Origin: Rhodanobacter sp. LX-99
Lineage (GTDB): Bacteria > Pseudomonadota > Gammaproteobacteria > Xanthomonadales > Rhodanobacteraceae
NCBI RefSeq assembly: GCF_018599185.1
Contig: NZ_JAHFVL010000001.1
Location: 1,488,001 to 1,552,000, forward strand
DNA: 64,000 nt
Direction of reading: 5' to 3'
Both the position numbers and the translations under genes were made by a program. The notes under the pieces are model-generated. The model made no database searches, was not told the DNA's origin, and saw nothing but the letters and a program-made list of their open reading frames with translations. Positions 32,337 through 41,138 of the stretch are shown in pieces (position 1 is the stretch's first letter; each line of letters opens with the position of its first letter).

Positions 32337-34988
32337 ATGCAAATGACTACCACCGCGGACTTCCCTGCCCGCCAACGCGCCCCCTGGTGGTTCAACCTGG
32401 CCGGCCAGTTGCTGCAGCCCTGGGTGCGCATCCGCCGCGACCCGGCGGAACCCACTTCCCTGCTGCAGGCCGGCGTGCCGGTCTGCTACGTGATCGAGCG
32501 CGACGGCTTCTCCGACGCGCTGATCCTGCAGCGCGCCTGCCGCGAAGCCGGCCTGCCCAACCCGATGCAGCCGCTGGCCGGCACCCGCCGGCGGCGTTCG
32601 GTGTTCGCGCTGGCCCGACGCGACGGCAGCCTGCTCGGCCGCAACCGCAAGCGCAACCCGAACGAACCGCTGCGGCAACTGGTGCATTCGCTGGAAGGCA
32701 TGCCCGAACGCGACATCCAGATCGTGCCGGTGTCGATCTACGTGGGCCGCGCGCCCAGCCGCGACAGCGGCTGGTTCCGTGTGCTGTTCTCGGAAAACTG
32801 GGTGATGGTCGGCCGCTTCCGCCGGATGCTCGCCTTGCTGCTGAACGGGCGCGACACGGTAGTGCATTTCTCCACGCCGGTGTCGCTGCGGCAGATACTG
32901 GACGAATCCGGCGGGATCACGCCGGAGCGCTTCGCGCGCAAGGTCGCGCGGGTGCTGCGCACCCACTTCCACCGCATCCGCGCCGCGGTGATCGGGCCCG
33001 ACCTGTCGCACAAGCGCACCGTGGTCGACGCGGTGCTGAATGCCGAGCCGGTGCGCGCCGCGATCGCCGCCACCGCCGCCAAGGAAAAGACCAGCCACGC
33101 CAAGGCCTGGCGCAAGGCGCACCAGCTGGCGCTGGAGATCGCCGCCGACTACTCGCACCCGGTGGTGCGCTCGGCCTCGTTCCTGCTCGGCAACTTCTGG
33201 AACAAGCTGTACGACGGCATCTCGATGCACCACTTCGACAAGGCCCGCGCCGCCGCGCCCGGCCACGAAGTGATCTACGTGCCCTGCCACCGCAGCCACG
33301 CCGACTACCTGCTGATGAGCTACCAGCTGCACGTCTCCGGCGTGGTGGTGCCGCACATCGCGGCGGGCGTGAACCTCAACCTGCCGGTGATCGGGCCGAT
33401 CCTGCGCCGCGGCGGCGCGTTCTTCCTGCGCCGCAGCTTCAAGGGCAATGCGCTGTACTCGGTGGTGTTCAACGAGTACGTGGCGCAGCTGATCGACCGC
33501 GGCGTGCCGATGGAGTACTTCATCGAAGGCGGCCGCTCGCGCACCGGCCGCCTGCTGGCGCCGCGTGCCGGCATGCTGGCGATGACGGTGCGCGCGTTCC
33601 TGCGCGCGCCACGTCGGCCGGTGCTGTTCCAGCCGGTGTACATCGGCTACGAGAAGCTGATGGAGGGCGCCTCGTATGCGGGCGAACTCAGCGGCCAGCC
33701 GAAGGAGAAGGAATCCCTGATCGGCCTGCTGCGCGGCCTGAAGGTGCTGCGCCAGCGCTACGGCCACGTGGCGCTGAACTTCGGCGAGCCGATCGAACTG
33801 ACTCCGCTGCTGGACGCGGCCAGCGCCGACTGGCGCGCCGCCGGCGCGGATCCCGAGGCGAAGCCGGAATGGCTGGGCGCGGTCACCGACCGCCTCGCCG
33901 AGCAGATCCAGATCAACATCAACCGCGCCGCCGACGTCAACCCGATCAACCTGCTGGCGCTGGCCCTGCTGGCCACGCCGAAGCACGCGATGGCCGAAAG
34001 CGACCTGCTGACCCAGCTCGAGCTGAGCAAGACGATGCTGGAGGAGCTGCCGTATTCGGACCGGGTCACGCTGACCCCGATGAACCCGGCCGCGATCATC
34101 GCCTACGGTGAGCAGATGGGCTGGATCCAGCGCGTGCAGCACCCGCTCGGCGACGTGCTTACCGCCACCGGCGAGCGCGCGGTGCTGCTCAGCTACTTCC
34201 GCAACAACGTGCTGCACCTCACCGCCACCGCCGCCTGGGTGTCGTGCTGCTTCCTCAACAACCGCCGCATGTCGCGCTCCTCGATCCTGCGGCTGGGCCG
34301 GATCATCTACCCGTTCATCCAGGGCGAGCTGTTCCTGCCGTGGGATACCGACGGTTTCGCCGGGCAGCTGGAGGCCACCATCGATTTCTTCGTGCGCCGC
34401 GGCCTGCTCGAATCGGTCAGCGACGGCCGCGTGCTGGAGCGCAGCCCCGGCCAGGACGACGGCGCCTTCCAGCTCAAGGTGATCGCGCGCAGCCTGATCC
34501 AGGCGTTCGAGCGCTACTACATCACCATCGCCGCGCTTGCCAAGAACGGCCCGCACACGATGACCGGCGCCGAGCTCGAGAACGCCTGCACGCTCACAGC
34601 GCAGCGGCTCTCCCTGCTCAACGAACTGTCCGCGCCGGAGTTCTTCGACAAGGCGCTGTTCCGCGGCTTCATCCAGAAGCTGCGCGAGCGCCGCATCGTG
34701 TGGACCGACGATGCCGGCAAGCTCGACTACGACAGCGCGCTGGAAGGGATGGTGCGCGACGCGCGGGTGATCCTGTCGCGCGAGGTGCGCCATTCGATCC
34801 TGAAGATCACTCCCGGCGGCAACGACAAGGAAGCGGGCGCGAACGAAGTCCACGAAGACTCCGCCACGCCCGGCCACGTCCCCGCCGACAGCGACGACGC
34901 CGCGCTGCACGAACGCCACGTCGCCGCCGAACACCAGCTGCACCAGCATCCGGCCGCATCGGACGGCTCCGCCAAGGCCCCCGACTGA
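32337..34988 (+). CDS. plsB: Glycerol-3-phosphate 1-O-acyltransferase
   Basis: 883-residue inner-membrane-associated enzyme making 1-acyl-glycerol 3-phosphate, the first committed step of phospholipid synthesis. The acyltransferase blocks are all present: 'CHRSHADYLLMSYQL' (block I, His-x4-Asp near residue 318), 'GGAFFLRRSFKGN' (II), 'YFIEGGRSRTGR' (III) and 'FQPVYIGYEK' (IV). At over 800 residues it is the long PlsB type rather than PlsX/PlsY. The C-terminal 60 residues are a low-complexity His/Ala/Glu-rich tail. The ATG at 32337 is followed by another at 32343; either is possible. gpsA at 4.5 kb supplies its substrate. Confidence 0.95.
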   Translation: MQMTTTADFPARQRAPWWFNLAGQLLQPWVRIRRDPAEPTSLLQAGVPVCYVIERDGFSDALILQRACREAGLPNPMQPLAGTRRRRSVFALARRDGSLLGRNRKRNPNEPLRQLVHSLEGMPERDIQIVPVSIYVGRAPSRDSGWFRVLFSENWVMVGRFRRMLALLLNGRDTVVHFSTPVSLRQILDESGGITPERFARKVARVLRTHFHRIRAAVIGPDLSHKRTVVDAVLNAEPVRAAIAATAAKEKTSHAKAWRKAHQLALEIAADYSHPVVRSASFLLGNFWNKLYDGISMHHFDKARAAAPGHEVIYVPCHRSHADYLLMSYQLHVSGVVVPHIAAGVNLNLPVIGPILRRGGAFFLRRSFKGNALYSVVFNEYVAQLIDRGVPMEYFIEGGRSRTGRLLAPRAGMLAMTVRAFLRAPRRPVLFQPVYIGYEKLMEGASYAGELSGQPKEKESLIGLLRGLKVLRQRYGHVALNFGEPIELTPLLDAASADWRAAGADPEAKPEWLGAVTDRLAEQIQININRAADVNPINLLALALLATPKHAMAESDLLTQLELSKTMLEELPYSDRVTLTPMNPAAIIAYGEQMGWIQRVQHPLGDVLTATGERAVLLSYFRNNVLHLTATAAWVSCCFLNNRRMSRSSILRLGRIIYPFIQGELFLPWDTDGFAGQLEATIDFFVRRGLLESVSDGRVLERSPGQDDGAFQLKVIARSLIQAFERYYITIAALAKNGPHTMTGAELENACTLTAQRLSLLNELSAPEFFDKALFRGFIQKLRERRIVWTDDAGKLDYDSALEGMVRDARVILSREVRHSILKITPGGNDKEAGANEVHEDSATPGHVPADSDDAALHERHVAAEHQLHQHPAASDGSAKAPD

Positions 34989-35023
34989 CCCGGCTCGCCG
35001 GACCCATCCTGTAGCATGCGCCC

Positions 35024-35794
35024 ATGAACAACGAACAGCCCAAAATCGCCCCGGCTCCGGTCACACATTTCGGCTTCCGCGACGTGCCGGTGGGCGACAA
35101 GCAGAAGCTGGTCGGCCAGGTATTCACCTCGGTCGCGCGCAGCTACGACCTGATGAACGACCTGATGTCGTTCGGCATCCACCGGCTGTGGAAGCGCCAT
35201 TTCGTGGCGGTCAGCGGCGTGCGCCGCGGCGACCGCGTGCTGGACCTGGCCGGCGGCACCGGCGACATCGCCGCGCTGATGAAACCGGTGGTCGGCGACG
35301 AGGGCGAGGTGGTGGTCGGCGACATCAACGCGGCGATGCTCGGCGTCGGCCGCGACCGCCTCACCGACCGCGGCCTGGTCTCCGGCCTGCGCTGGGCCCA
35401 GCTCAACGCCGAGGCGCTGCCGTTCCCGGACAACAGCTTCGACGCGGTGACCATGGCGTTCGGCCTGCGCAACGTCACCGACAAGGACAAGGCGCTGGCC
35501 GACATCTGCCGCGTGCTGAAGCCCGGCGGCCGCGCGCTGGTGCTGGAGTTCTCGAAAGTGCAGAACGAGCTGTTCGGCAAGCTCTACGACTTCCACTCGT
35601 TCAAGGTGCTGCCGAAGCTGGGCCAGCTGTTCGCCGGCGACGCCGACAGCTACCAGTACCTGGCCGAGTCGATCCGCAAGCATCCCGACCAGGCAACCCT
35701 GAAAGGCATGATGGAGCGCGCCGGCTTCGGCCGCGTCGAGGTACGCAACCTCACCAACGGCGTCGTGGCGATCCATCGCGCGTACAAGTTCTGA
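35024..35794 (+). CDS. ubiE: Ubiquinone/menaquinone biosynthesis C-methyltransferase
   Basis: 256-residue SAM-dependent methyltransferase for the C-methylation step of ubiquinone (and demethylmenaquinone). It has the family signature '[25 protein letters not shown]', the SAM-binding '[12 protein letters not shown]' (about 72-83), '[27 protein letters not shown]' and '[12 protein letters not shown]', and the C-terminal '[15 protein letters not shown]'. It lies 35 bp after plsB and may share its transcript. The usual partner ubiJ/ubiB genes do not follow; an Anr/FNR-type promoter comes next. Confidence 0.96.
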   Translation: MNNEQPKIAPAPVTHFGFRDVPVGDKQKLVGQVFTSVARSYDLMNDLMSFGIHRLWKRHFVAVSGVRRGDRVLDLAGGTGDIAALMKPVVGDEGEVVVGDINAAMLGVGRDRLTDRGLVSGLRWAQLNAEALPFPDNSFDAVTMAFGLRNVTDKDKALADICRVLKPGGRALVLEFSKVQNELFGKLYDFHSFKVLPKLGQLFAGDADSYQYLAESIRKHPDQATLKGMMERAGFGRVEVRNLTNGVVAIHRAYKF

Positions 35795-35814
35795 GAGCCA
35801 GTTCAAAGGCCGCC

Positions 35815-35856
35815 CTGATCCAGATCAGTGGCCGGCCGCGCGGTGCGGCGTATGTT
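35815..35856 (+). promoter_or_regulatory. Anr/FNR-type activator site and -10 element
   Basis: CTGATCCAGATCAG (35815-35828) is an FNR/Anr-like palindrome (consensus TTGAT-N4-ATCAA). TATGTT at 35851-35856 is a -10 candidate; a start near 35863 would put the centre of the palindrome at about -41.5, the class II activation position. No -35 is needed in this arrangement. The first gene begins at 35885. Confidence 0.6.
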
Positions 35857-35884
35857 TGGGCTCCCATTCCTGCGAGCCCGCATC

Positions 35885-36151
35885 ATGTCCATCGACATCG
35901 TTTCCGAACAGAACGTGCACCTCTTCGACGCGCGCGGCGTGGCGCGACGCTTCCGCCACTCGGCCATCTTTGGGGCGATCGGCGTGCTGCGCTCGGGCGA
36001 GACGATGCGCTTCGTCAACGACCACGATCCGATCCCCTTGATCGCCCAGTTGCGCGAGCGCCTCGGTGACCACCTCACGGTGACCTATCGCCAGCGCGAC
36101 GCCGACATGGTGATGATCGACTTCGGCATCACCGGCCTGCCGGTCGAGTGA
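35885..36151 (+). CDS. DUF2249 domain-containing protein
   Basis: 88 residues. The 'MRFVNDHDPIPLIAQLRERLGDHLTVTYRQRDADMVMIDF' stretch (DHDP at 46-49) is the DUF2249 signature, a small alpha/beta domain of TusA-like fold found in proteins near denitrification and terminal-oxidase genes and sometimes fused to hemerythrin domains. The biochemical function is not known. It is preceded by an Anr/FNR-type promoter and is 13 bp upstream of the FmdE-like gene, so both are probably induced under low oxygen. The start at 35885 follows the end of the promoter; a longer frame overlaps the palindrome. Confidence 0.8.
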   Translation: MSIDIVSEQNVHLFDARGVARRFRHSAIFGAIGVLRSGETMRFVNDHDPIPLIAQLRERLGDHLTVTYRQRDADMVMIDFGITGLPVE

Positions 36152-36164
36152 TCGGCCCCGGCGC

Positions 36165-36779
36165 ATGAACTACCCCGCGTTCTACGAGCAGGCGCCGCGC
36201 ATCCGAATGCGCGATCCGCTCGCCGCGTTCCTCGGCGCCGCCGAAGACGGCCTGCTGGAATATGCCTACACCGATGCAGTGCGCCTGGCCGGCCACTCCT
36301 GTCCCACCGTGGCCGGCGCCTGGCTGATGGCGCGCACCGCGCTGCGCGCGCTGTACCCGGACGAGCCGGCGGAGCGCGGCGGCATCGCGGTGCGCATGCC
36401 GGCCGCCGAGGACGAAGGCGTTACCGGCGTCATCGCACAGGTGCTGACCCTGATCACCGGCGCCGCCGCCGGCAATGGCTTCCACGGCATCGGCGGCCGC
36501 TTCGTGCGGCAGTCGCTGCTGGGTTTCTCGGCCACGTCCGGCGCCACCGCCGTGCAGTTCAGCCGCCGCGACAACGGCGCTGCCGTGGCGGTGGAACTGG
36601 ACCTGGCTACGGTACCGTCGGCGCCGAACCTGCGCGAACTGATGGTCGCCGCACTCCAACCCGGCGCCACGGCGGAGCAGCGCGCGGCCTTCGCGCAAGC
36701 CTGGCAGGGCCGCGTGCAGCGCCTGCTGCTGGATCACGCCGACGACCCGCAGGTGCTGCGGCTCACCCGGCTGCACTGA
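36165..36779 (+). CDS. FmdE-like domain protein
   Basis: 204 residues. 'DAVRLAGHSCPTVAGAWLMARTALRALYP' (GHSCP at 43-47) and 'VTGVIAQVLTLITGAAAGNGFHGIGGRFVRQSLLGFS' resemble the FmdE domain (formylmethanofuran dehydrogenase subunit E) with its GHxCP motif and 'D(A)IQxLTG' helix. The second metal-binding region lacks cysteine here, so metal binding may rest on His44/Cys46 alone. Domains of this kind occur near molybdenum or denitrification genes; the role is unknown. The gene is 13 bp downstream of the DUF2249 gene, forming a short Anr/FNR-type operon, and its stop abuts the convergent DMT exporter. Confidence 0.6.
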   Translation: MNYPAFYEQAPRIRMRDPLAAFLGAAEDGLLEYAYTDAVRLAGHSCPTVAGAWLMARTALRALYPDEPAERGGIAVRMPAAEDEGVTGVIAQVLTLITGAAAGNGFHGIGGRFVRQSLLGFSATSGATAVQFSRRDNGAAVAVELDLATVPSAPNLRELMVAALQPGATAEQRAAFAQAWQGRVQRLLLDHADDPQVLRLTRLH

Positions 36780-37700
36780 TCACGCCTGTTCGCACGCCTG
36801 CACCGTCGGCGCAACGTGCGGCACGGCACGACGCCGCGCGTTCGCCAGCACCACGCCGCCGATGGTGACCGCGCCGCCGATCAGGATCAGCGCGTTCGGC
36901 ACCTCGTGCAGCCACAGCCAGCCGATCAGCAGCGCGATCGGCGGCGACAGGTAGATGAAGCTGCTGACCCGCGACGCCGACGCGCGGTTCACCGCCATGT
37001 TCCAGGCGAGGTAGCCGATGAAAGTCGGCGCGATGCCCAGCCACAGCAGCGCACCGATGTGCGCCCACGACGACGCCGCCAGCGCCTGCGGCAAGTGCCA
37101 GCCGAACGGCAGCGCGGCAAGCGTGCCGGCGAAGAACGCGAACGCGGTGACGCCGAGCATGCTGTTGCGCGCGAACAAGGCCTTCTGGCCCACGAAGAAG
37201 ATCGCCGAGACGATCACGCACACCAGCACCAGCAAGGCCTTCGGATCGACCTCCACCCGCTGCCCGCTGGCCAGTACCACCAGAACGGTGCCGACCAGCG
37301 CCACCGCCAGCCCGATCCACGTGCGCAGCGTCAGCCGCTCGCGCAGCCAGAACGCCGACACCGCCGCGGTGGCGGCCGGCACCAGCGAGATCAGGATCGA
37401 GGCGGTGCCGCTGGCGATCCGCGTCTCGGCGTAATTCAGGCACAGGTGATAGACGGTGAGGCCGAGCACACCCAACAGGGCCAGCTGCGGCCAGTCGCGC
37501 CGCGCCGGCAACGGCACTCGCTTCACCAGCAGCAACGCGGCGAAACACAGCGAGCCGATCAGCAGGCGCGCAAACGCGACCTCGCCGGGGGTGAACGCGG
37601 GCAAGGCATAGGCGATCGCGGCGTAGGCCGACGACCAGGTCAACAGGGCAATCGCGATGGCGAGCAGGGCGCGGCCATCGAGACGTTCAACGGTATCCAT
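36780..37700 (-). CDS. DMT superfamily (EamA) transporter
   Basis: 306-residue inner-membrane protein with ten predicted helices arranged as two EamA repeats (for example LLAIAIALLTWSSAYAAIAYAL and ALLVLVCVIVSAIFFVGQKALF). EamA proteins are mostly metabolite or amino-acid exporters (RhaT/YdcZ/PecM types). A divergent Lrp-type regulator 126 bp away suggests that it exports an amino acid. The frame opens at 37811, but the start at 37700 (MDTVERLDGRALL) with a GAAGGA site is the family-like N-terminus; the extra residues would overlap the shared promoter. Its stop abuts the FmdE-like gene. Confidence 0.88.
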   Translation of the reverse strand: MDTVERLDGRALLAIAIALLTWSSAYAAIAYALPAFTPGEVAFARLLIGSLCFAALLLVKRVPLPARRDWPQLALLGVLGLTVYHLCLNYAETRIASGTASILISLVPAATAAVSAFWLRERLTLRTWIGLAVALVGTVLVVLASGQRVEVDPKALLVLVCVIVSAIFFVGQKALFARNSMLGVTAFAFFAGTLAALPFGWHLPQALAASSWAHIGALLWLGIAPTFIGYLAWNMAVNRASASRVSSFIYLSPPIALLIGWLWLHEVPNALILIGGAVTIGGVVLANARRRAVPHVAPTVQACEQA

Positions 37701-37825
37701 GGGGACGGATTCCTTCAGCGGGGAAGTGCGCATCCTAGTCTTGCCGGTCGCGCCGCGGAATAATGCACCGGATCGTTTTCGCGATGTTTCGCCAACGATC
37801 GAAACAACCAATGAGGTATTCCGCC

Positions 37826-38335
37826 ATGGAATCGAAAGTCATGGAACCCAGGCCCGAGCTGGACGGCAAGGACTGGCAGTTGCTGGAAGCGCTGCAACAG
37901 GACGCGCGCCTGGGCTACGCCGAGCTGGGCCGCAAGGTGCGCCTGTCCGCACCGGCGGTGGCCGAGCGGGTGAAGCGGCTGGAGGAGGCCGGGGTGATCA
38001 GCGGCTACCGCGCCACCGTCGACCCGAAGCGCCTCGGCTACGGCATCAGCGCGATGATCCGGCTGCGTTGCGACGGCATCACCTGCGCGCGCATCGGCAT
38101 CCTGGTGGAAGACATCCCCGAGGTACTCGAATGCCGCCGCCTGGCCGGCGAGGATTCGGCCTTGCTGCATGTGGTGGCGATGTCGATCGGCCACCTCGAA
38201 TCCGTGCTCGACCGCCTGCTGAAGACCGGCGCCAGCACCAGCACCACCACCCTGATCGTGCTGCAGACGCCGCACGAGAACCGCCCGCTGACCCGCGCGA
38301 TGTGGAATGCTGCGCGCGCCATGTCGGACGATTGA
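37826..38335 (+). CDS. Lrp/AsnC-family transcriptional regulator
   Basis: 169 residues: an N-terminal winged helix 'LDGKDWQLLEALQQDARLGYAELGRKVRLSAPAVAERVKRLEEAGVI' and a C-terminal RAM effector domain ('ISAMIRLRCDGITCARIGILVEDIPEVLECRRLAGEDSALLHVVAMSIGHLESVLDRLL'). A GAGG site 9 bp before the ATG at 37826 (MESKVMEPRP) supports this start over the frame's first Met (37763). It is divergent from the DMT exporter and probably controls it in response to an amino acid. The phosphoesterase gene follows 25 bp later on the same strand. Confidence 0.9.
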   Translation: MESKVMEPRPELDGKDWQLLEALQQDARLGYAELGRKVRLSAPAVAERVKRLEEAGVISGYRATVDPKRLGYGISAMIRLRCDGITCARIGILVEDIPEVLECRRLAGEDSALLHVVAMSIGHLESVLDRLLKTGASTSTTTLIVLQTPHENRPLTRAMWNAARAMSDD

Positions 38336-38360
38336 TCCCCTTCCCCTGCCGACTGCTTCG

Positions 38361-40061
38361 ATGACCGACGACAACGACAAACCCGGCACGAACGGGCTCC
38401 CGGATACGCCAAGCGACGCGCCGCCCAACCCCGAGCGCCGGCGCCTGCTCGGCGGCATCGCGCTGGCCGGCGCCGCGCTCACCCTCGGCGGCTGCAAGCC
38501 GTTCGGCGAACGCCCGCCGGCACCCGCAGCTGCCGACGCGGCGTTCGATGCGCTGCTGCGCCGGCACATCCGGCACGTGGTGGTGCTGTACGCCGAGAAC
38601 CGCAGCTTCAACAACCTGTTCGCGGGCTTCCCCGGCCTGGCCCAGCCGCTGCAGGCGCTCGATTCGCCCGCCTACCGCCAGCGCGACCGCGACGGCCGCC
38701 TGCTGGCGTCGCTGCCGCCGGTCTGGGGCGGGCTGGCGCCGCACGCGCAGGTGGTGGGCGGCCGCCGCTACCAGCTCGACGAACACGCGATCACCGGGCT
38801 GCCGAACCGCCCGTTCGCGCTGCGCACGCCCGACGGCGCGCCGCTGCCGCACGGCGTGATCACCCGCGACCTGGTGCACCGCTTCTACGAGAACCAGCTG
38901 CAGATCAACGGCGGCCGCAACGACGGCTTCGTCGCCTGGGGCAATACCGGCGCGATGGTGATGGGCCACTACGCCGACGGCGCCGCGAACCTGCGGCTGT
39001 GGCAGCTCGCCCGCCGGTACACCTTGTGCGACAACTTCTTCATGGGCGCGTTCGGCGGCTCCTTCCTCAACCACCAGTACCTCGCCGCGGCGCAGCCGCC
39101 GTTCTACCCGCACGCGGACCGCGGTCCGGCGAAATTCCAGATCGCCGTGGTGGAAGGCGACGACCCCACCGGCATCCGCCCGAAGCTGGCCGAGGATTCG
39201 CCGGCCAGCGCGATGCAGGGCCGCGCGAAGTTCGCCGCGCGCGACGCGCTCACCCCCGACTTCTGGGCGGTCAACACGATGGGCCCGGCCTACGCACCGG
39301 CGTTCGGCCACGACAAGCGCGACCCGCGCTTCGCCGACCCCGACAGCCCGAACACGCTGCCCGCACAGACCCACCGCACCATCGGCGACGCGCTGTCCGA
39401 AGCCGGCGTCGACTGGGCCTGGTACGCCGGCGGCTGGCAGCTGGCGCTGGACGGCCATGGCGACGGCGACCACCGCGCGTTTCCGGAAGTGCCGAACTTC
39501 CAGGTGCACCACCAGCCATTCAACTACTTCCGCCAGTTCGCGCCCGGCACGCCGGCGCGCCGGCAGCACCTGCGCGACGCCGGCATCGGTGGCAGCGCCG
39601 ACAGCAACCATTTCCTTGCCGCGGCCGCGGCCGGCACGCTGCCGCCGGTGGCGTTCTACAAGCCGCAGGGCGACCTCAACATGCACGCCGGCTATTCCAG
39701 CGTGGACGCCGGCGACCGGCACCTGGCGCAGGTGGTCGAGGCGCTGCAGGCCAGCCCGCTGTGGCCGAACATGCTGGTGGTGATCACCGTCGACGAGAAC
39801 GGCGGCTGGTGGGACCACGTGGCGCCGCCCAAGGGCGACCGCTGGGGGCCGGGTTCACGCATTCCCGCGCTGGTGGTGTCGCCGTTCGCGAAGAAGGGTT
39901 TCGTCGACCACACCATCTACGACACCGGCTCGATCCTGCGCTTCATCAGCCGCCGCTTCGGCCTGCAGAAGCTGGCCGGCCTCAGGCTGCGCGAGGAAGC
40001 GATGATCGCCGCCGGCGGCCCGCCGCCGGGCGACCTCACCGCCGCGCTGCAATTCGACTGA
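38361..40061 (+). CDS. Phosphoesterase-family protein (AcpA/phospholipase C-like), Tat lipoprotein
   Basis: 566 residues of the alkaline-phosphatase-superfamily phosphoesterase domain (acid phosphatase AcpA / phospholipase C group). The nucleophile region is 'VVLYAENRSFNNLFAGFPG' (the more usual ENRSFDHYFG has Asn in place of Asp here), with 'GGSFLNHQYL', 'GDLNMHAGYSS' and 'VVITVDENGGWWDHV' supplying metal ligands. The N-terminus is unusual: about 27 polar residues, then RRRLLGG and a hydrophobic stretch ending LGGC (Cys49), which fits a twin-arginine lipoprotein signal. Whether it cleaves phosphodiesters or monoesters cannot be told. It is downstream of the Lrp gene. Confidence 0.82.
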   Translation: MTDDNDKPGTNGLPDTPSDAPPNPERRRLLGGIALAGAALTLGGCKPFGERPPAPAAADAAFDALLRRHIRHVVVLYAENRSFNNLFAGFPGLAQPLQALDSPAYRQRDRDGRLLASLPPVWGGLAPHAQVVGGRRYQLDEHAITGLPNRPFALRTPDGAPLPHGVITRDLVHRFYENQLQINGGRNDGFVAWGNTGAMVMGHYADGAANLRLWQLARRYTLCDNFFMGAFGGSFLNHQYLAAAQPPFYPHADRGPAKFQIAVVEGDDPTGIRPKLAEDSPASAMQGRAKFAARDALTPDFWAVNTMGPAYAPAFGHDKRDPRFADPDSPNTLPAQTHRTIGDALSEAGVDWAWYAGGWQLALDGHGDGDHRAFPEVPNFQVHHQPFNYFRQFAPGTPARRQHLRDAGIGGSADSNHFLAAAAAGTLPPVAFYKPQGDLNMHAGYSSVDAGDRHLAQVVEALQASPLWPNMLVVITVDENGGWWDHVAPPKGDRWGPGSRIPALVVSPFAKKGFVDHTIYDTGSILRFISRRFGLQKLAGLRLREEAMIAAGGPPPGDLTAALQFD

Positions 40062-40095
40062 TGCCTTTTCCACCCCTCACCCGAGGATGCCCGTG

Positions 40096-41049
40096 ATGCG
40101 CGAGATGTACCCCGAGATCGAGCCGTACCGGACCCACCGCATCGCCGTCGACGCGATCCACACCTTGCACGTGGAGGAGTGCGGCAACCCCGCCGGCCTG
40201 CCGGTGGTGTTCCTGCATGGCGGACCCGGCGCCGGTCTGTCGGCCTACCATCGCCGCTTCTTCGATCCGACGCGCTACCGCATCGTGCTGTTCGACCAGC
40301 GCGGCGCCGGGCAGTCCACGCCGTTCGCCGAACTCACCGACAACACCACCTGGCACCTGGTCGCCGACATCGAGGCGATCCGCGAGCAGCTCGAGATCGA
40401 ACGTTGGGTGGTGTTCGGCGGCTCCTGGGGTTCCACGTTGGCGCTGGCCTACGCGCAGGCGCATGCCGAGCGCGTGCTCGGCCTGGTGCTGCGCGGCATC
40501 TTCCTGGGCCGGCCGCAGGAACTGCGCTGGTTCAACGAAGTGGACGGCGGCGCCGCGCAGATCTTCCCCGAGCGCTGGGCGCGCTTCCTCGCCTTCATTC
40601 CCGAGGCCGAACGCGACTCGATGCTGGACGCCTACTGGCGCCGCCTCACCAGCGACGACGAAGCCACCCGGCTCGCCGCAGCGCAGGCGTGGAGCGCGTG
40701 GGAAGGCGGCAGCACCACCTTGCTGCACGATCCCGACGCCGGCGGCGATTTCGAGGACCCGCACAAGGCGGTCAGCCTGGCCGTGATGGAGGCGCACTAC
40801 TTCCGCCACGCGATCTTCCTGCAACCCGACCAGCTGCTGCGCAACATCGAGCGCATCCGCCACATCCCGGCCACCATCGTGCACGGCCGCTACGACATCA
40901 TCTGCCCGATGAAGAGCGCGTACGACCTCGGCCAGGCCTGGCCCGAAGCGCACCTGCACGTGGTGCTGGCCGGCCACAGCGCAACTGATCCGGCGATCGT
41001 CGACCAGTTGGTGGAAGCGACGGATCGGCTGGCGGATCGGTATTGCTGA
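40096..41049 (+). CDS. pip: Proline iminopeptidase
   Basis: 317-residue alpha/beta-hydrolase (S33) that releases N-terminal proline from peptides. The signatures are intact: 'VFLHGGPGAGLS' (oxyanion), 'LFDQRGAGQSTPFAELTDNTTWHLVADIEAIR', 'VFGGSWGSTLALAYAQAHAERVLGLVLRGIFL' (nucleophile Ser in GGSWGS near residue 111), 'IVHGRYDIICP' (acid Asp) and 'LAGHSA' (His). The ATG at 40096 (MREMYPEIEPY) has a GAGG site 9 bp upstream; the ATG at 40087 sits directly against that site. It is 34 bp downstream of the phosphoesterase. Confidence 0.95.
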   Translation: MREMYPEIEPYRTHRIAVDAIHTLHVEECGNPAGLPVVFLHGGPGAGLSAYHRRFFDPTRYRIVLFDQRGAGQSTPFAELTDNTTWHLVADIEAIREQLEIERWVVFGGSWGSTLALAYAQAHAERVLGLVLRGIFLGRPQELRWFNEVDGGAAQIFPERWARFLAFIPEAERDSMLDAYWRRLTSDDEATRLAAAQAWSAWEGGSTTLLHDPDAGGDFEDPHKAVSLAVMEAHYFRHAIFLQPDQLLRNIERIRHIPATIVHGRYDIICPMKSAYDLGQAWPEAHLHVVLAGHSATDPAIVDQLVEATDRLADRYC

Positions 41050-41138
41050 GCAGTCGTCCACGAATCGGGCGCAAGAACTGGATAGCTACGGGGAAACACA
41101 GCGACCACACTGGGCACACACCACCACCGGAGCCGCCC

